A stretch of DNA of 64,000 nucleotides, taken from NCBI GenBank assembly GCA_041984235.1, contig JBHIYN010000011.1, positions 1 through 64,000 of the forward strand. The letters run 5' to 3'. The DNA is from JBHIYN01 sp041984235 (GTDB lineage Bacteria; Pseudomonadota; Gammaproteobacteria; Ga0077536). Position 1 is the first letter of the stretch. Each line of letters begins with the position of its first letter. The translations under genes were made by a program, and so were the position numbers. Shown in pieces: positions 8,265 through 17,180 of the stretch. The notes beneath the pieces are model-generated. The model worked only from the letters and a program-made list of their open reading frames with translations. It did no database searches and was not told where the DNA came from.

Positions 8265-8923
8265 ATGCGCAATTGCGCGAGCAGCTGCTCGCACTCGACA
8301 CCGCCTCGCTGGCCGATGCCGACAAATCGCTGCGGGTCATGGATGCAGGGCTGCGGCCCGTCGCGCCCGGGCTCAAGCTGGTCGGCGTGGCGCGCACCGT
8401 GCGTTGTCACGAGGATTTCCTCGCCGTGATCCAGGCCCTGGACGCATCCGGTCCCGGCGAGGTGCTGGTGGTCGATAGCGGCGGCAGCACGCGCGCCGTC
8501 GTCGGCGAGCTGTTCTCGATCGAAGCGCGCCGGCGCGGCCTGGCCGGGATCGTGGTCGACGGTCCGGTGCGCGACATCGCCACCCTGCGCGGGCTCGACC
8601 TGCCGGTATGGGCGCGCACCTACTGCCCGTGCTCGGGCACGACCAACCGTCTCGGCGCGAGCCAGCGCCCGGTCCAGTGCGGCGGGGTGGCGGTGGAGCC
8701 CGGCGACATTCTGGTTGGCGATGACGACGGGATTATCGTCGCCGCCGCCGGCGTGCTCGATGCCCTGGTGCCGGTGGCGCAGGAGATCGAACGCAAGGAA
8801 GCCGTGCTGCGCGCGCGCATGGCGGCCGGGGCGGGGCTGGTGACCCTGCTCAATTATGCCGAGCACGTCGCGGCCCTCGAACGTGGCGAGCCGAGCGCGC
8901 TGGCCTTTCGGGTCGACGACTGA
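8261..8923 (+). CDS. RraA-like / HMG aldolase-family protein
   Basis: The protein is 220 aa with the RraA/MenG fold. Motifs seen are GVARTV near residue 45, the substrate-loop sequence GELFSIEARRRGLAGIVVDGPVRDI (about 83-107) and GDILVGDDDGIIVA. RraA-like proteins include 4-hydroxy-4-methyl-2-oxoglutarate/oxaloacetate aldolases as well as the RNase E inhibitor. Pairing with an HpaI-type aldolase and the intact G-x20-R-D motif favour the aldolase/decarboxylase role. The ATG at 8261 overlaps the preceding stop codon. Confidence 0.8.
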   Translation: MNAQLREQLLALDTASLADADKSLRVMDAGLRPVAPGLKLVGVARTVRCHEDFLAVIQALDASGPGEVLVVDSGGSTRAVVGELFSIEARRRGLAGIVVDGPVRDIATLRGLDLPVWARTYCPCSGTTNRLGASQRPVQCGGVAVEPGDILVGDDDGIIVAAAGVLDALVPVAQEIERKEAVLRARMAAGAGLVTLLNYAEHVAALERGEPSALAFRVDD

Positions 8924-9286
8924 GTGCGTGCTGCGCTGGCCATGCTCGCCGCGCTGTACGCCGCTGTTGCCGGTGCCGGTGAGGCCGAGCGCGCGGCGGC
9001 GCGCGGCGCCGACCTGGCAGCCTGTGCCGCTTACTACTTCAACGCCACCAAGGCGCGTCCCATGGCCGAGTACGAGCGACTCTACGGCGCCGGTGAGCGC
9101 GCGCTCAACCGCGCCCGGCGGCTGCTGTCGGTGGCCGAGGTCGACCGGCTGATGGCCGCTGCGGCTACCGAAATGACCGCGCTTACCGGCGCCGACTGGA
9201 GCAATTTCGGGCGTGTAAGTGCACGCTGGGCCGAGCCCTGCGCGGCCCTGCTCGGCGCGACCTCGCCCTCAACCAGGAATCGATGA
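8924..9286 (+). CDS. Small exported protein of unknown function
   Basis: The product is 120 aa, starting with a GTG directly after the preceding TGA. The first ~18 residues form a signal peptide (LAMLAALYAAVAGAGEA). The mature part has two cysteines (LAACAAYYF and AEPCAALL), an arrangement common in small periplasmic proteins. I do not recognise the family. The stop overlaps the next gene's ATG (ATGA at 9283-9286), so it is likely in one operon with the aldolase pair and the cupin gene. Confidence 0.6.
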   Translation: MRAALAMLAALYAAVAGAGEAERAAARGADLAACAAYYFNATKARPMAEYERLYGAGERALNRARRLLSVAEVDRLMAAAATEMTALTGADWSNFGRVSARWAEPCAALLGATSPSTRNR

Positions 9287-9774
9287 TCATGACGCAGAAA
9301 ACCGTTTTTAACGCCGTGCTGTTGCTCGTCCTGCTGGCCGCGGCAGCGCCCGTGCCCGCCGCACCGGACGCCCTGCCGCCGCTGCTGCCGGTGACCCGCA
9401 TCTACACCGGTGCTGACGGGCTGACCCGGTTCGGCGAAGGGGCGGTGCCGGTTGCGCAGCGCGACTTCGCCCCGCCGACCCCGCCCATCTCGGTGTCGCC
9501 CAACCTGCCGGCGCAGGGACTGATGTTCGCGACCCTGCCGTCGGGCTGGTTCGGCGACTGGCATCCGGCGCCGCAGCGCCAGTACGTCATCATGCTGCGC
9601 GGTACCTTCGAGATCGAAACCGGCGACGGCGCCAGCCGGCGCTTCGAGCCGGGCACCACCTTCCTGCTCGAGGACACCACGGGCAAGGGCCACCGCACGC
9701 GCGTGGTCAGCGAGACGCCGGTCGTCATCGCGCTCGTCCCTGTGCCCGAGCACGACGCGCAGAACCCGGACTAG
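9283..9774 (+). CDS. Exported cupin-domain protein
   Basis: The protein is 163 aa. A signal peptide (about 1-28, ending VPAAPDA) is followed by a cupin-like beta-barrel domain: WHPAPQRQYVIMLRGTFEIETGDG and RRFEPGTTFLLEDTTGKGHRT match the two cupin motifs, with His residues that could bind a metal. The substrate is unknown. ATG at 9283 overlaps the upstream stop; a second ATG at 9289 is possible. Confidence 0.75.
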   Translation: MIMTQKTVFNAVLLLVLLAAAAPVPAAPDALPPLLPVTRIYTGADGLTRFGEGAVPVAQRDFAPPTPPISVSPNLPAQGLMFATLPSGWFGDWHPAPQRQYVIMLRGTFEIETGDGASRRFEPGTTFLLEDTTGKGHRTRVVSETPVVIALVPVPEHDAQNPD

Positions 9775-9795
9775 AGCCGGCTGCGGCGCACTGCC

Positions 9796-10308
9796 TCAGC
9801 GCGGCGCCGGGCGGTCGGCTGCGCGCAGGAACGCGATCAGGTCCATCTCCGGCGCAGCGTGGCCGGCCCGGGTCACGGCGGCGGAAACCTGGCCGCGATG
9901 GTGGGTGCCGTGGTTGAACACGTGCGCGACGACGCCGGCCAGCGGATTGCGGAACGCGGTGCCGGCGAGGTTGGTGTAAGTGACGTCAGCGGCGAGTGTG
10001 CGCTCGTCGAGCGCGTTCAGCCACGGCCGCCAGCGCCGCGACTGCACCGCTATCGCGCGCGACAACGCCGCGCGATCGGCTTCGAGCTCGGTATCGAGGC
10101 CGGCGACTTCGTACGCTTCGTTGGTGAGACGCCCGTACCACACGCGATCCGCCAGCAGCAGGTGGTTCAGCGTGCGGTGGATGCTGCCGAAGAACAGGCC
10201 CGTATCGGCGGCATAGGTGGCATCGGCCAGCGGGCGCAGGGCGTCTTCGAGTACGTCGAAAGCCCAGGCATGGTAGTCAGCCAGGGTCAGCAGGTGCGAC
10301 TTGATCAT
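9796..10308 (-). CDS. DinB-family protein
   Basis: The protein is 170 aa and forms a four-helix-bundle DinB/YfiT-like domain. Three conserved histidine positions expected to bind a divalent metal are visible: HRTLNHLLLADRVW (about 43-56) and HVFNHGTHHRGQ (about 128-139). Some family members are thiol transferases (bacillithiol or mycothiol dependent); the role here is unknown. It is convergent with the cupin gene and divergent from the ThDP enzyme. Confidence 0.85.
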   Translation of the reverse strand: MIKSHLLTLADYHAWAFDVLEDALRPLADATYAADTGLFFGSIHRTLNHLLLADRVWYGRLTNEAYEVAGLDTELEADRAALSRAIAVQSRRWRPWLNALDERTLAADVTYTNLAGTAFRNPLAGVVAHVFNHGTHHRGQVSAAVTRAGHAAPEMDLIAFLRAADRPAPR

Positions 10309-10450
10309 GAGGCGGTGCTCCACGGGTCGGGAATGAGGTGCTACCAATGCATCCCGTGCCGGCCGAGGTTGCCGGTCCGAAAGGCGGCAACGTACCATGC
10401 CGCTGGGCCGCGGATTGCGGCCACATTGCTTGACTAACCCAGGAGCTCTC

Positions 10451-12022
10451 ATGAACGGCGCCCACGCCCTGCTCGATTCCCTGGTCAACGCCGGTATCGA
10501 GGTCTGTTTCGCCAATCCCGGCACGTCCGAAATGCATCTCGTCACCGCGATTGGCAAGAGCGACGCCGTGCGGCCGGTGCTGTGCCTGTTCGAAGGCGTA
10601 GTCACCGGCGCCGCGGACGGTTACGCGCGCATGAGCGACAAGCCTGCCATCACCCTGCTGCACCTCGGCCCCGGTTACGCCAACGGCATGGCCAACCTGC
10701 ACAACGCACGGAAAGGCTACTCGGCGGTGGTCAACATCGTCGGCGATCACGCGGTCTGGCATCACCAGTACGATGCCCCGCTGACCTCGGACGTCGAAGG
10801 TCATGCGCGGCTGCAGTCGCACTGGGTGCGCACCTCGTCGTCGAGCGAGGACCTGGCCCTGGCGGGCGCCGAGGCGGTGCAGGCAGCGCGGGCCGGCTGG
10901 GGCCACATCGCGACCCTCATCGTGCCCGCCAACCACGCCTGGGAGCCTGCCGAGAAGTCCTATGACCGCCTGCTGCCCGAAGCATCGACGGCGGTGGCGC
11001 CGGCCGCCATCTCGCGCGTGGCGGAGGCCCTGGGCAACGGCCGCCGTACCGCCCTGGTGCTCGGCGGGCGCGCCCTGCGCGAGGACGCCCTGGTCGGCGC
11101 CGGACGCATTGCCGCCGCTACCGGGGCCACGCTGCTGTGCGAGACCTTCCCGTCGCGCCTGCAGCGTGGCACCGGACGCGTACCGCTCGCGCGGATCCCG
11201 TATTTTGCCGAGCAGGCGATCACCTTCCTGCAGGATTTCGAGCAGATCATCCTGGTCGGCGCCAAGCGCCCGGCGGGCTTTTTCGCCTATCCCGGCGTGG
11301 CCAGCCTGCTCGCGCCCGAGGACTGCGCCATGCTCACCCTGGCCGGTGTCGACGAGGACGTCGCCGGTGCGCTGGCCGCGGTCGCGGATGCCATCGGCGC
11401 TGGCGCGGATTATCCCCGGCAGCCTCGCATCGTCCCTGAAATCACCGGCGACCAGCTCACGCCCGCGGCCATCGGCGACGTGATCAGTGCGCTCCTGCCG
11501 GAACACGCGATCGTCTCCGACGAGGGCATCACCTGCGGGCTCGAACTGTTCCTGCGCACCCAGGGCGCGCCCGCGCATGACTGGCTCGCGATCACCGGCG
11601 GCGCGATCGGCCAGGGGCTGCCGGTCAGCTTCGGAGCGAGCATCGCCTGCCCGGAGCGCAAGGTCGTCGCCTTCCAGGCTGACGGCAGCGCCATGTACAC
11701 GGTGCAGGCGCTGTGGAGCATGGCGCGTGAACGAACCGACGTCACCGTGGTGCTGCTGAACAACAGCAGCTACGCCATCCTCAACGTCGAGCTGGCGCGG
11801 CTCAAGGCCGGTGAGCCGAACGCCAAGACGCTGTCCATGCTCGACCTCGGCAATCCCGTCATCGACTGGGTCGCGCTCGCCAGCGGCATGGACGTCAGTG
11901 CGTCGCGTGCCACCACCGTGGCGGAGTTCCAACAGCAGTTCGGCGAAGCGATGGCGACCCGCGGCCCGCGCTTGATCGAAGTCATGGTCGAGCAGGACAT
12001 CGGCGCCACGCTCAGGCGCTGA
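10451..12022 (+). CDS. Thiamine-diphosphate-dependent acetolactate synthase-like enzyme
   Basis: The protein is 523 aa, ThDP-enzyme family, of the lineage annotated as acetolactate synthase large subunit (IlvB-like). The N-terminal Pyr domain contains the catalytic glutamate (LFEGVVTGAADGYAR) and NPGTSEMHLV. The C-terminal PP domain has the ThDP-binding ADGSAMYT...NN segment (GDG replaced by ADG). No small regulatory subunit gene is adjacent and the protein is shorter than true IlvB (~560-590 aa), so a catabolic 2-oxo-acid decarboxylase/carboligase role is as likely as branched-chain synthesis. ATG at 10451 follows AGGAG. Confidence 0.8.
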   Translation: MNGAHALLDSLVNAGIEVCFANPGTSEMHLVTAIGKSDAVRPVLCLFEGVVTGAADGYARMSDKPAITLLHLGPGYANGMANLHNARKGYSAVVNIVGDHAVWHHQYDAPLTSDVEGHARLQSHWVRTSSSSEDLALAGAEAVQAARAGWGHIATLIVPANHAWEPAEKSYDRLLPEASTAVAPAAISRVAEALGNGRRTALVLGGRALREDALVGAGRIAAATGATLLCETFPSRLQRGTGRVPLARIPYFAEQAITFLQDFEQIILVGAKRPAGFFAYPGVASLLAPEDCAMLTLAGVDEDVAGALAAVADAIGAGADYPRQPRIVPEITGDQLTPAAIGDVISALLPEHAIVSDEGITCGLELFLRTQGAPAHDWLAITGGAIGQGLPVSFGASIACPERKVVAFQADGSAMYTVQALWSMARERTDVTVVLLNNSSYAILNVELARLKAGEPNAKTLSMLDLGNPVIDWVALASGMDVSASRATTVAEFQQQFGEAMATRGPRLIEVMVEQDIGATLRR

Positions 12023-12083
12023 GCATGGCCGCGCCGGCACTTCGCCGCGCCGTGGCGATGATGGCGCTTACCGCTGCACGCGG

Positions 12084-13625
12084 ATGAGTGCCGCGCTGGA
12101 AACGCTGGTGGCGAACCTGCGCCGCCGCTTCGAGCAGTGTGGGCTGGATTGTGCGGTACATGCCACGCACATCTCGGTCGTGCTGCTCGCCGGAGAGCAC
12201 GCCTACAAGTTCAAACGCGCCGTCGACCTCGGCTTCGTCGACTTTTCCACGCTGCAGCGCCGCCGCGAATGCTGTGAACGCGAGCTGGCGTTCAACCGGC
12301 GCATTGCGCCCGAGCTCTACGAGCGCGTCGCGGCGGTGACCGGGTCGGCGGCGGCGCCCGAGCTCGACGGCGACGGTGAAGCATTCGAGTACGCGGTGGT
12401 GATGCGCCGCTTCCCCGACGACGCCAGGCTGGACGTGGCCCTCGCGGCGGGCCGTGTCGACGCCGGGCTGGCCGGCCGTTTCGGCGCGGAGCTGGCGGCC
12501 ATGCACGCCGCGGCCGAGGTCGCGGCAGCGGACGCCGAATACGGCAGTGCCGCCGTGGTCGCGGCCCAGCTCGACGGCGCCTTCGCCGGCCTGGACGCGG
12601 TGCCCGAAATCGAAGCGCTGCGCAGCCGGGCCGTGGCACGCGGGCAGGAACTCGCGGCGACCTTCGAGGCGCGCCGCGCCGCCGGCCGCGTGCGTGCCTG
12701 CCACGGCGATCTGCACCTGGCCAACGTCATGCTCGACGGCGATCGCGCGCTGCCGTTCGACTGCATCGAGTTTGACGACAGCCTGCGCATGGTCGACGTC
12801 TTCAGCGACGTCGCCTTTCTGCTCATGGACCTGGACTACCGGGGAGAGGGGGCGCTGGGCAACGTTTTCCTCAACGCCTGGCTCGATGCCAGCGGCGATT
12901 ACGCCGGCCTGCCCGTGCTGCGCTTCTACACCGCTTACCGGGCCGTGGTGCGCGCCAAGATCAGCGAACTGCAGTGCAGCGCCAGCGCGGAGCCGGCAAA
13001 GGTGCCGCTGCTGCGCGCCGCCCGTGACGACTACCTGGCGCTCGCGCGCTGCTACCTGGACCCGTCAACCGCGCCCGGGCTGGTCATCACCCACGGTGTC
13101 TCCGGCAGCGGCAAGTCACGCAGCAGTCGCGCACTGGCGAGCGAGGCCGGCTTCATCCACCTGCGCTCCGACCGCGAACGGCTGCGCCTCGACGCGGGAG
13201 GCGACGGGGAACGCTACAGTCCCGCGCGCACCGAGGCGACCTACGCGCGGCTGCAGCGGCTTGCCGGCGCGGCGCTGGAGGGCGGCCTGAGCGTGGTGGT
13301 GGACGCGACCTTCCTCGAGCGCCGGCGTCGCGAGACCTTTGCCGCCCTCGCGCGCCATCACGGCGTATCTTTCGCGATCCTCGATTGCGATGCCGAACCG
13401 GCCGAGCTGCGGCGCCGGGTGCGCGAACGCCAGGCGCGTGGCGACGACGCCTCGGAAGCGACCGTCGCGGTGCTGGAGCGACAGCTGCGTAGTCAGCAGC
13501 CGCTGACGGCCGACGAGCGCAGGTACGTGGTCAGTGCGGGCGCGCTGGCGGCGGCGGACGACTCGTTGGCCGCGATGACGAGGCTGGGTGCGGTGCGCCC
13601 GGGCAGCGCCGCGCGCGCAGGGTGA
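12084..13625 (+). CDS. Aminoglycoside-phosphotransferase-like/P-loop kinase fusion
   Basis: The 513-aa protein has two domains. Residues about 1-315 are an aminoglycoside phosphotransferase-like kinase with the catalytic loop CHGDLHLANVML and the metal-binding DCIEFDD. Residues about 335-500 are a P-loop kinase with Walker A GVSGSGKS. This two-domain form is a known conserved family (COG2187 plus COG0645) of unknown substrate. It abuts, stop to stop, the leftward gene that follows. Confidence 0.8.
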   Translation: MSAALETLVANLRRRFEQCGLDCAVHATHISVVLLAGEHAYKFKRAVDLGFVDFSTLQRRRECCERELAFNRRIAPELYERVAAVTGSAAAPELDGDGEAFEYAVVMRRFPDDARLDVALAAGRVDAGLAGRFGAELAAMHAAAEVAAADAEYGSAAVVAAQLDGAFAGLDAVPEIEALRSRAVARGQELAATFEARRAAGRVRACHGDLHLANVMLDGDRALPFDCIEFDDSLRMVDVFSDVAFLLMDLDYRGEGALGNVFLNAWLDASGDYAGLPVLRFYTAYRAVVRAKISELQCSASAEPAKVPLLRAARDDYLALARCYLDPSTAPGLVITHGVSGSGKSRSSRALASEAGFIHLRSDRERLRLDAGGDGERYSPARTEATYARLQRLAGAALEGGLSVVVDATFLERRRRETFAALARHHGVSFAILDCDAEPAELRRRVRERQARGDDASEATVAVLERQLRSQQPLTADERRYVVSAGALAAADDSLAAMTRLGAVRPGSAARAG

Positions 13626-14741
13626 TCAGTCGCGTCGGCGCTCGCCTTTCTGGCGGACGTCGAGAATGCGCTGTGCGCCCTGCTCGTCAAGTGTCGCGTT
13701 GATCGCTTCGTAGAGCTCCCCGATCAGCGGCATGACATTCTTCATCATGGTCTGCTGAAGCTGTTTCTCCACGCGCGTCGAGTCGGCATAAGCGATCACG
13801 CCGTGCCACAAAATGCGGCAGGCGTTGCCGGGTACCAGCGGGTTGGCCTCGTTGTCCAGCGGCCGGCCGAGTACGTTGGCGAGCCGTACGTTGAGCTCGA
13901 AGAACTTCGACTTGTAGCGCTCCTCGACCGCATGGGCCAGAGCGGTGATGCGTGCATTATGCTCGCTGGCCTGATCCTGCATCACGCCGATGGCGGCGGC
14001 GCGGTCCTGCTGGGCGGACTTGAGCTGCATCATGGTCAGCTCCTGGGTTTGCTCGAGATCGCTGGCCTCGCCGAAGCCCTGCAGGAACTGGTGCTCGATG
14101 GTGCGGGCGATGCCCATCGCCTTGGCTTCGACGACATCGGCATCGGCATTCGCGGCGCGGGCCTCGCCGGGGCTGGCTTCGGCCGCGAAGGTTCGCAGGC
14201 GCTTGACCAGCTCCGTGCGCAGTACCCACAGGATGTTGGGCAGCTGCTTCTGCACCGTGCGGCGGCAGGCCTGCAGAACGGCGCGTTGCTGCGCGGTCAG
14301 CTCGTGCCGTGCGCTGGCGCCGTCGCCGAGGCGCTCGCTCACTGCCGCTTCGGCAATGGTACGCAGCGCCGCGCGCAACTCGGCATCGGGCTTCTCGAAG
14401 CGCACGCCGACCGCGACCGGGGCCCGCCACATGATGCGCACCGGAACCTCGATGCGGTCGGCGGGTGCATTGTGCGGGTCCGGCGCAAAGGCCAGTGTCG
14501 CGATCGTGCCCTGCTTGAGCGGCTCCTCGCCGGGTTTGGCCGCGATCACCTCGATCCCCAGCGCCATTCCGGTCGAGCTGATGTCCTCGATATCGCAGCG
14601 CACGGCAATGCCCAGGCGATCGGTAATCACCCCCGGCACGGCCACCTCGTGGCGCATGTTGGAGCGGCGGCGGCCCCAGTCTTCGTCCGGCGCCAGGATT
14701 TCGGGATCTTCGTATTTCAAGTTGCGCGCAATCCAGGTCAT
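13626..14741 (-). CDS. PilZ and DUF1631-like protein, short form
   Basis: The protein is 371 aa. Residues about 15-130 form a PilZ-like domain (RRRSNMRHEVAVPG, DISSTGMALGI, GVRFEKPD), which could bind cyclic di-GMP, although the arginines are only partly canonical. The C-terminal part has the pattern of DUF1631 (NPLVPGNACRILWHG through LIGELYEAINATLDEQG). Full DUF1631 proteins are about twice this length, so this is either a short subtype or a truncated descendant. I chose the ATG at 14741 because sequence upstream in frame is not conserved-looking. Confidence 0.6.
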   Translation of the reverse strand: MTWIARNLKYEDPEILAPDEDWGRRRSNMRHEVAVPGVITDRLGIAVRCDIEDISSTGMALGIEVIAAKPGEEPLKQGTIATLAFAPDPHNAPADRIEVPVRIMWRAPVAVGVRFEKPDAELRAALRTIAEAAVSERLGDGASARHELTAQQRAVLQACRRTVQKQLPNILWVLRTELVKRLRTFAAEASPGEARAANADADVVEAKAMGIARTIEHQFLQGFGEASDLEQTQELTMMQLKSAQQDRAAAIGVMQDQASEHNARITALAHAVEERYKSKFFELNVRLANVLGRPLDNEANPLVPGNACRILWHGVIAYADSTRVEKQLQQTMMKNVMPLIGELYEAINATLDEQGAQRILDVRQKGERRRD

Positions 14742-14835
14742 GGCCGGATAGTCGGCCTCTTTGCACTGAACTTTAGACCTGCGCGCCAAGTGGTTGCAAA
14801 CCCGGGGCCTGCACCTTGCCTGGGGCGACTGCCGT

Positions 14836-15126
14836 TCAGCGCACCGCGGTGTAGTGCTCGACAGTCGGAAACGGCTGGTAGAAATGATGCAGCAGCGCTT
14901 TCCACTGCGGGTAGGCGGCCGATCCACGGAACCCCTCGGTATGGTCTTCGAGCCGGCGCCAGCGCACCAGCAGGAGGTAGCGGTGCGCGACTTCCATGCA
15001 GTGCATGAGATCATGGCCGAGATAGCCGTCGGCGGCGGCGATGATCGCCTGTGCCCGGGCAAACGCCTGTTCGAACTCGGCCTCGCGGCCGGGCTCCACG
15101 TCGAGCACCGCGACTTCCAGAATCAT
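14836..15126 (-). CDS. Antibiotic biosynthesis monooxygenase-domain protein
   Basis: A 96-aa ferredoxin-like ABM-fold protein (ILEVAVLDVEPGREAEFEQAFARA ... SAAYPQWKALLHHFY, split here for brevity). Members are cofactor-free monooxygenases or heme-degrading or stress-related proteins; nothing here fixes the substrate. The start at 15126 gives the usual length. It is in a leftward run with the SnoaL-like and VOC genes. Confidence 0.75.
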   Translation of the reverse strand: MILEVAVLDVEPGREAEFEQAFARAQAIIAAADGYLGHDLMHCMEVAHRYLLLVRWRRLEDHTEGFRGSAAYPQWKALLHHFYQPFPTVEHYTAVR

Positions 15127-15184
15127 CGTGGTGCAACGTCCGGCGCCCCGAGGCGCGCCCGTGCGCAGCCCGGGGCGCGACGCT

Positions 15185-15640
15185 TCACGGCGTTTCGACC
15201 GAACCGCTGCGATCGGCGACCAGCCGCAGCCTGGCGCGCAAATGTTGGTATTTCCACTCGCCGCCAATCTTCACGTAGTCATCGTCATAGCGCAGTGTCA
15301 TCCAGGTCTCCTTGCCGGTGTCGGCCTGGGTCCACGGACCGACGATGTACCACATCGCGGTTGCACGGTCGCCGTTGACCTCGATGATCGGGTTCATGAT
15401 GTTGTGCTGCGAAAAGCTGAACATGTCCTTGAACCTCTGGAACAGCGCGCGAATCTCGGCATGTCCGGTCGCCCTGCCGAACGCTTCGCTCTCCCAGATC
15501 CCGTCCTCGGCGAAGACCGAAGCGATGCGATCCGGGTTGTGCATGTCGTCGCAAATCTCGCAGTAACGCGCCTTGAGCTGCTTGATCGCCTCGATGTCCT
15601 CGAGGCGGGTAATGCGTTGTTCCAGTGTCAGGTTGCTCAT
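15185..15640 (-). CDS. SnoaL-like/nuclear transport factor 2-family protein
   Basis: A 151-aa alpha+beta-barrel protein of the SnoaL_4 type, with LEDIEAIKQLKARYC at the N-terminus, FAEDGIWES, and HNIMNPIIEVNGDRA. Related proteins are hydratases, isomerases or cyclases acting on polyketide, steroid or aromatic-derived substrates. Position next to ABM and VOC genes suggests a small catabolic cluster for a cyclic or aromatic compound (inference). Confidence 0.8.
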   Translation of the reverse strand: MSNLTLEQRITRLEDIEAIKQLKARYCEICDDMHNPDRIASVFAEDGIWESEAFGRATGHAEIRALFQRFKDMFSFSQHNIMNPIIEVNGDRATAMWYIVGPWTQADTGKETWMTLRYDDDYVKIGGEWKYQHLRARLRLVADRSGSVETP

Positions 15641-15724
15641 GATCGATCTCCCCTGGTCGATGGTGTGTGGCCGGACTCGGCAGCGTTGGCCGCGAGGACG
15701 ACAGTATGCAATACGAGACGGCGG

Positions 15725-16222
15725 TCAGGTGCCACGCAGGCCGTCGGCGCCGTAAGCGCTCGCCGGCCCGTCGCCGCCCGGTCCGAGCCGGCCGCCGGCA
15801 CCGAAGTGCCCCTGGCCGGGAACGAAGTTGAACTCGACGCGGATGCCGTCGGGATCCTCGAACAGGAACGAGTAGTAGCCCGGGGCGAACTGCGATCCGT
15901 CCTCCGGGGGATGGACCACCTTCGCCTGCAGCTCGTCGGTCACGAAGCGCGCGATGGCGTCGACGTCCGCCGCGCTGCGGGCCCGGAAACACAGGTGATG
16001 CAGGCCCACGGTATCCTGGTCGAAAGTATGGTGGCGCTTGTCGGGCGGCGCCGCGCGCACCAGCACGCCGGTGCGGCTGCCGATGCAGTAAAGCGAATCC
16101 TCGTTGCGCAACAGCGTCTTCATCTCCAGGAAGTGACACAGCTTCTCCCAGAAGGGCAGACTGCGCTCGGGATCGTTGACGGTCAGGTGGATGTGGGCAA
16201 TGCCGTTGACGGCGACGGTCAT
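15725..16222 (-). CDS. VOC (glyoxalase/dioxygenase)-family protein
   Basis: A 165-aa vicinal-oxygen-chelate protein: AVNGIAHIHLTVNDPERS at the start supplies the first metal His, VGLHHLCFRA the second, and FEDPDGIRVEFNF the conserved Glu. The ATG at 16222 has a good ribosome-binding site (AACGAGGAG). The substrate cannot be determined; C-terminal Gly-rich extension of ~25 residues. Confidence 0.85.
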   Translation of the reverse strand: MTVAVNGIAHIHLTVNDPERSLPFWEKLCHFLEMKTLLRNEDSLYCIGSRTGVLVRAAPPDKRHHTFDQDTVGLHHLCFRARSAADVDAIARFVTDELQAKVVHPPEDGSQFAPGYYSFLFEDPDGIRVEFNFVPGQGHFGAGGRLGPGGDGPASAYGADGLRGT

Positions 16223-16259
16223 GCGGGACTCCTCGTTAAAGTGAACGCGTGTGCCGGGC

Positions 16260-16949
16260 TTACACGCCGAGCCGGGCGAACTCGCCGAAGGCGTGGCGAG
16301 CCCACACCTTGAGCCGCTGGCGTTCCATGATGCCGAGCGCGGTTTCGCCCTCGGTGTGGTGGCCGGCGGCCCAGAAGCTCTTGTCGTGGCGGTCGATGCG
16401 CAACATGGTCTGGCGGTGCAGACCACGCAGCTCGATCACCGGGATCTCGCCGCGCCGCACGCGCTCGGCCGCCGCGGATTCGTGAAACATCGAGAAATCG
16501 GAGCCCCGGCCGTGGTTGAGTACGATGACGAAGCTGGCGTTGTCGTTGTAGTGGTCAAGCAGGCGCATCAGCAGGTCGACCGAATCCTTGCCGTCGTCCA
16601 TCACGTGCCAGAAGCGCAGCTCCAGGCCGACCTCTGCAGCGAGATCGATGACCCCGCCGCCCTCGATCCAGGCATAGACCAGTCCGTCGGTCTGGGCGGC
16701 GAGATCGACCAGCACGCGGCGCTCGGATTCCAGCGCGATCTCCACCAGCCGGTCGAGCTGGGTGACGTCCGCCGGGTCCAGCGACTCGGCGTAGTCGGCG
16801 TAGTAGCGCAGCAGCGCGCCATGCGAGCGATCGGTATCGAAGCCCTGCCACGGCACGCCCTGGTCGATCCAGTACTGCGCGAGCAGCCGCGCGACGACTG
16901 ATTTGCCGACGCCGCCTTTCTCGCCGCCGATGAAATGAACTGCGCTCAT
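16260..16949 (-). CDS. ParA/MinD-like P-loop ATPase
   Basis: The protein is 229 aa. It begins with a deviant Walker A motif, GGEKGGVGKS at about residues 8-17, followed by switch-like FDTDRSHG and RRVLVDLAAQT. No parB, parS-like repeat or replication gene is nearby, so a plasmid-partition role is not supported. Similar lone chromosomal proteins are often labelled mobilisation-type MobD-like or ParA-like. It is the promoter-proximal gene of the leftward run that continues to 13626. Confidence 0.75.
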   Translation of the reverse strand: MSAVHFIGGEKGGVGKSVVARLLAQYWIDQGVPWQGFDTDRSHGALLRYYADYAESLDPADVTQLDRLVEIALESERRVLVDLAAQTDGLVYAWIEGGGVIDLAAEVGLELRFWHVMDDGKDSVDLLMRLLDHYNDNASFVIVLNHGRGSDFSMFHESAAAERVRRGEIPVIELRGLHRQTMLRIDRHDKSFWAAGHHTEGETALGIMERQRLKVWARHAFGEFARLGV

Positions 16950-17180
16950 GGTGCGGTGTCAGGTCTCCTGCGGGTTGGTCGGCAGACAGCGCGTCTGCCG
17001 GGTGCTGCCGGTGATGTTATCAGGCAGGCCCGCGCCTGGATCGGGGAGGCCGCCGACTGGCCACGCGACGAGCGCGAGGACGCCGGTGCGAGATGCGGAC
17101 CGCGCCGCGCGATTGCGTACAATGATCGGCGCCGCGGCAGGCGCGGCCCGTACTGGCACCGCAACATCCGGATCCCGATC

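Noticed and set aside
10451..12022. Calling the ThDP enzyme ilvB
   Set aside because: No ilvN/ilvH or other branched-chain genes are adjacent and the protein is shorter than usual; only the general family is supported.
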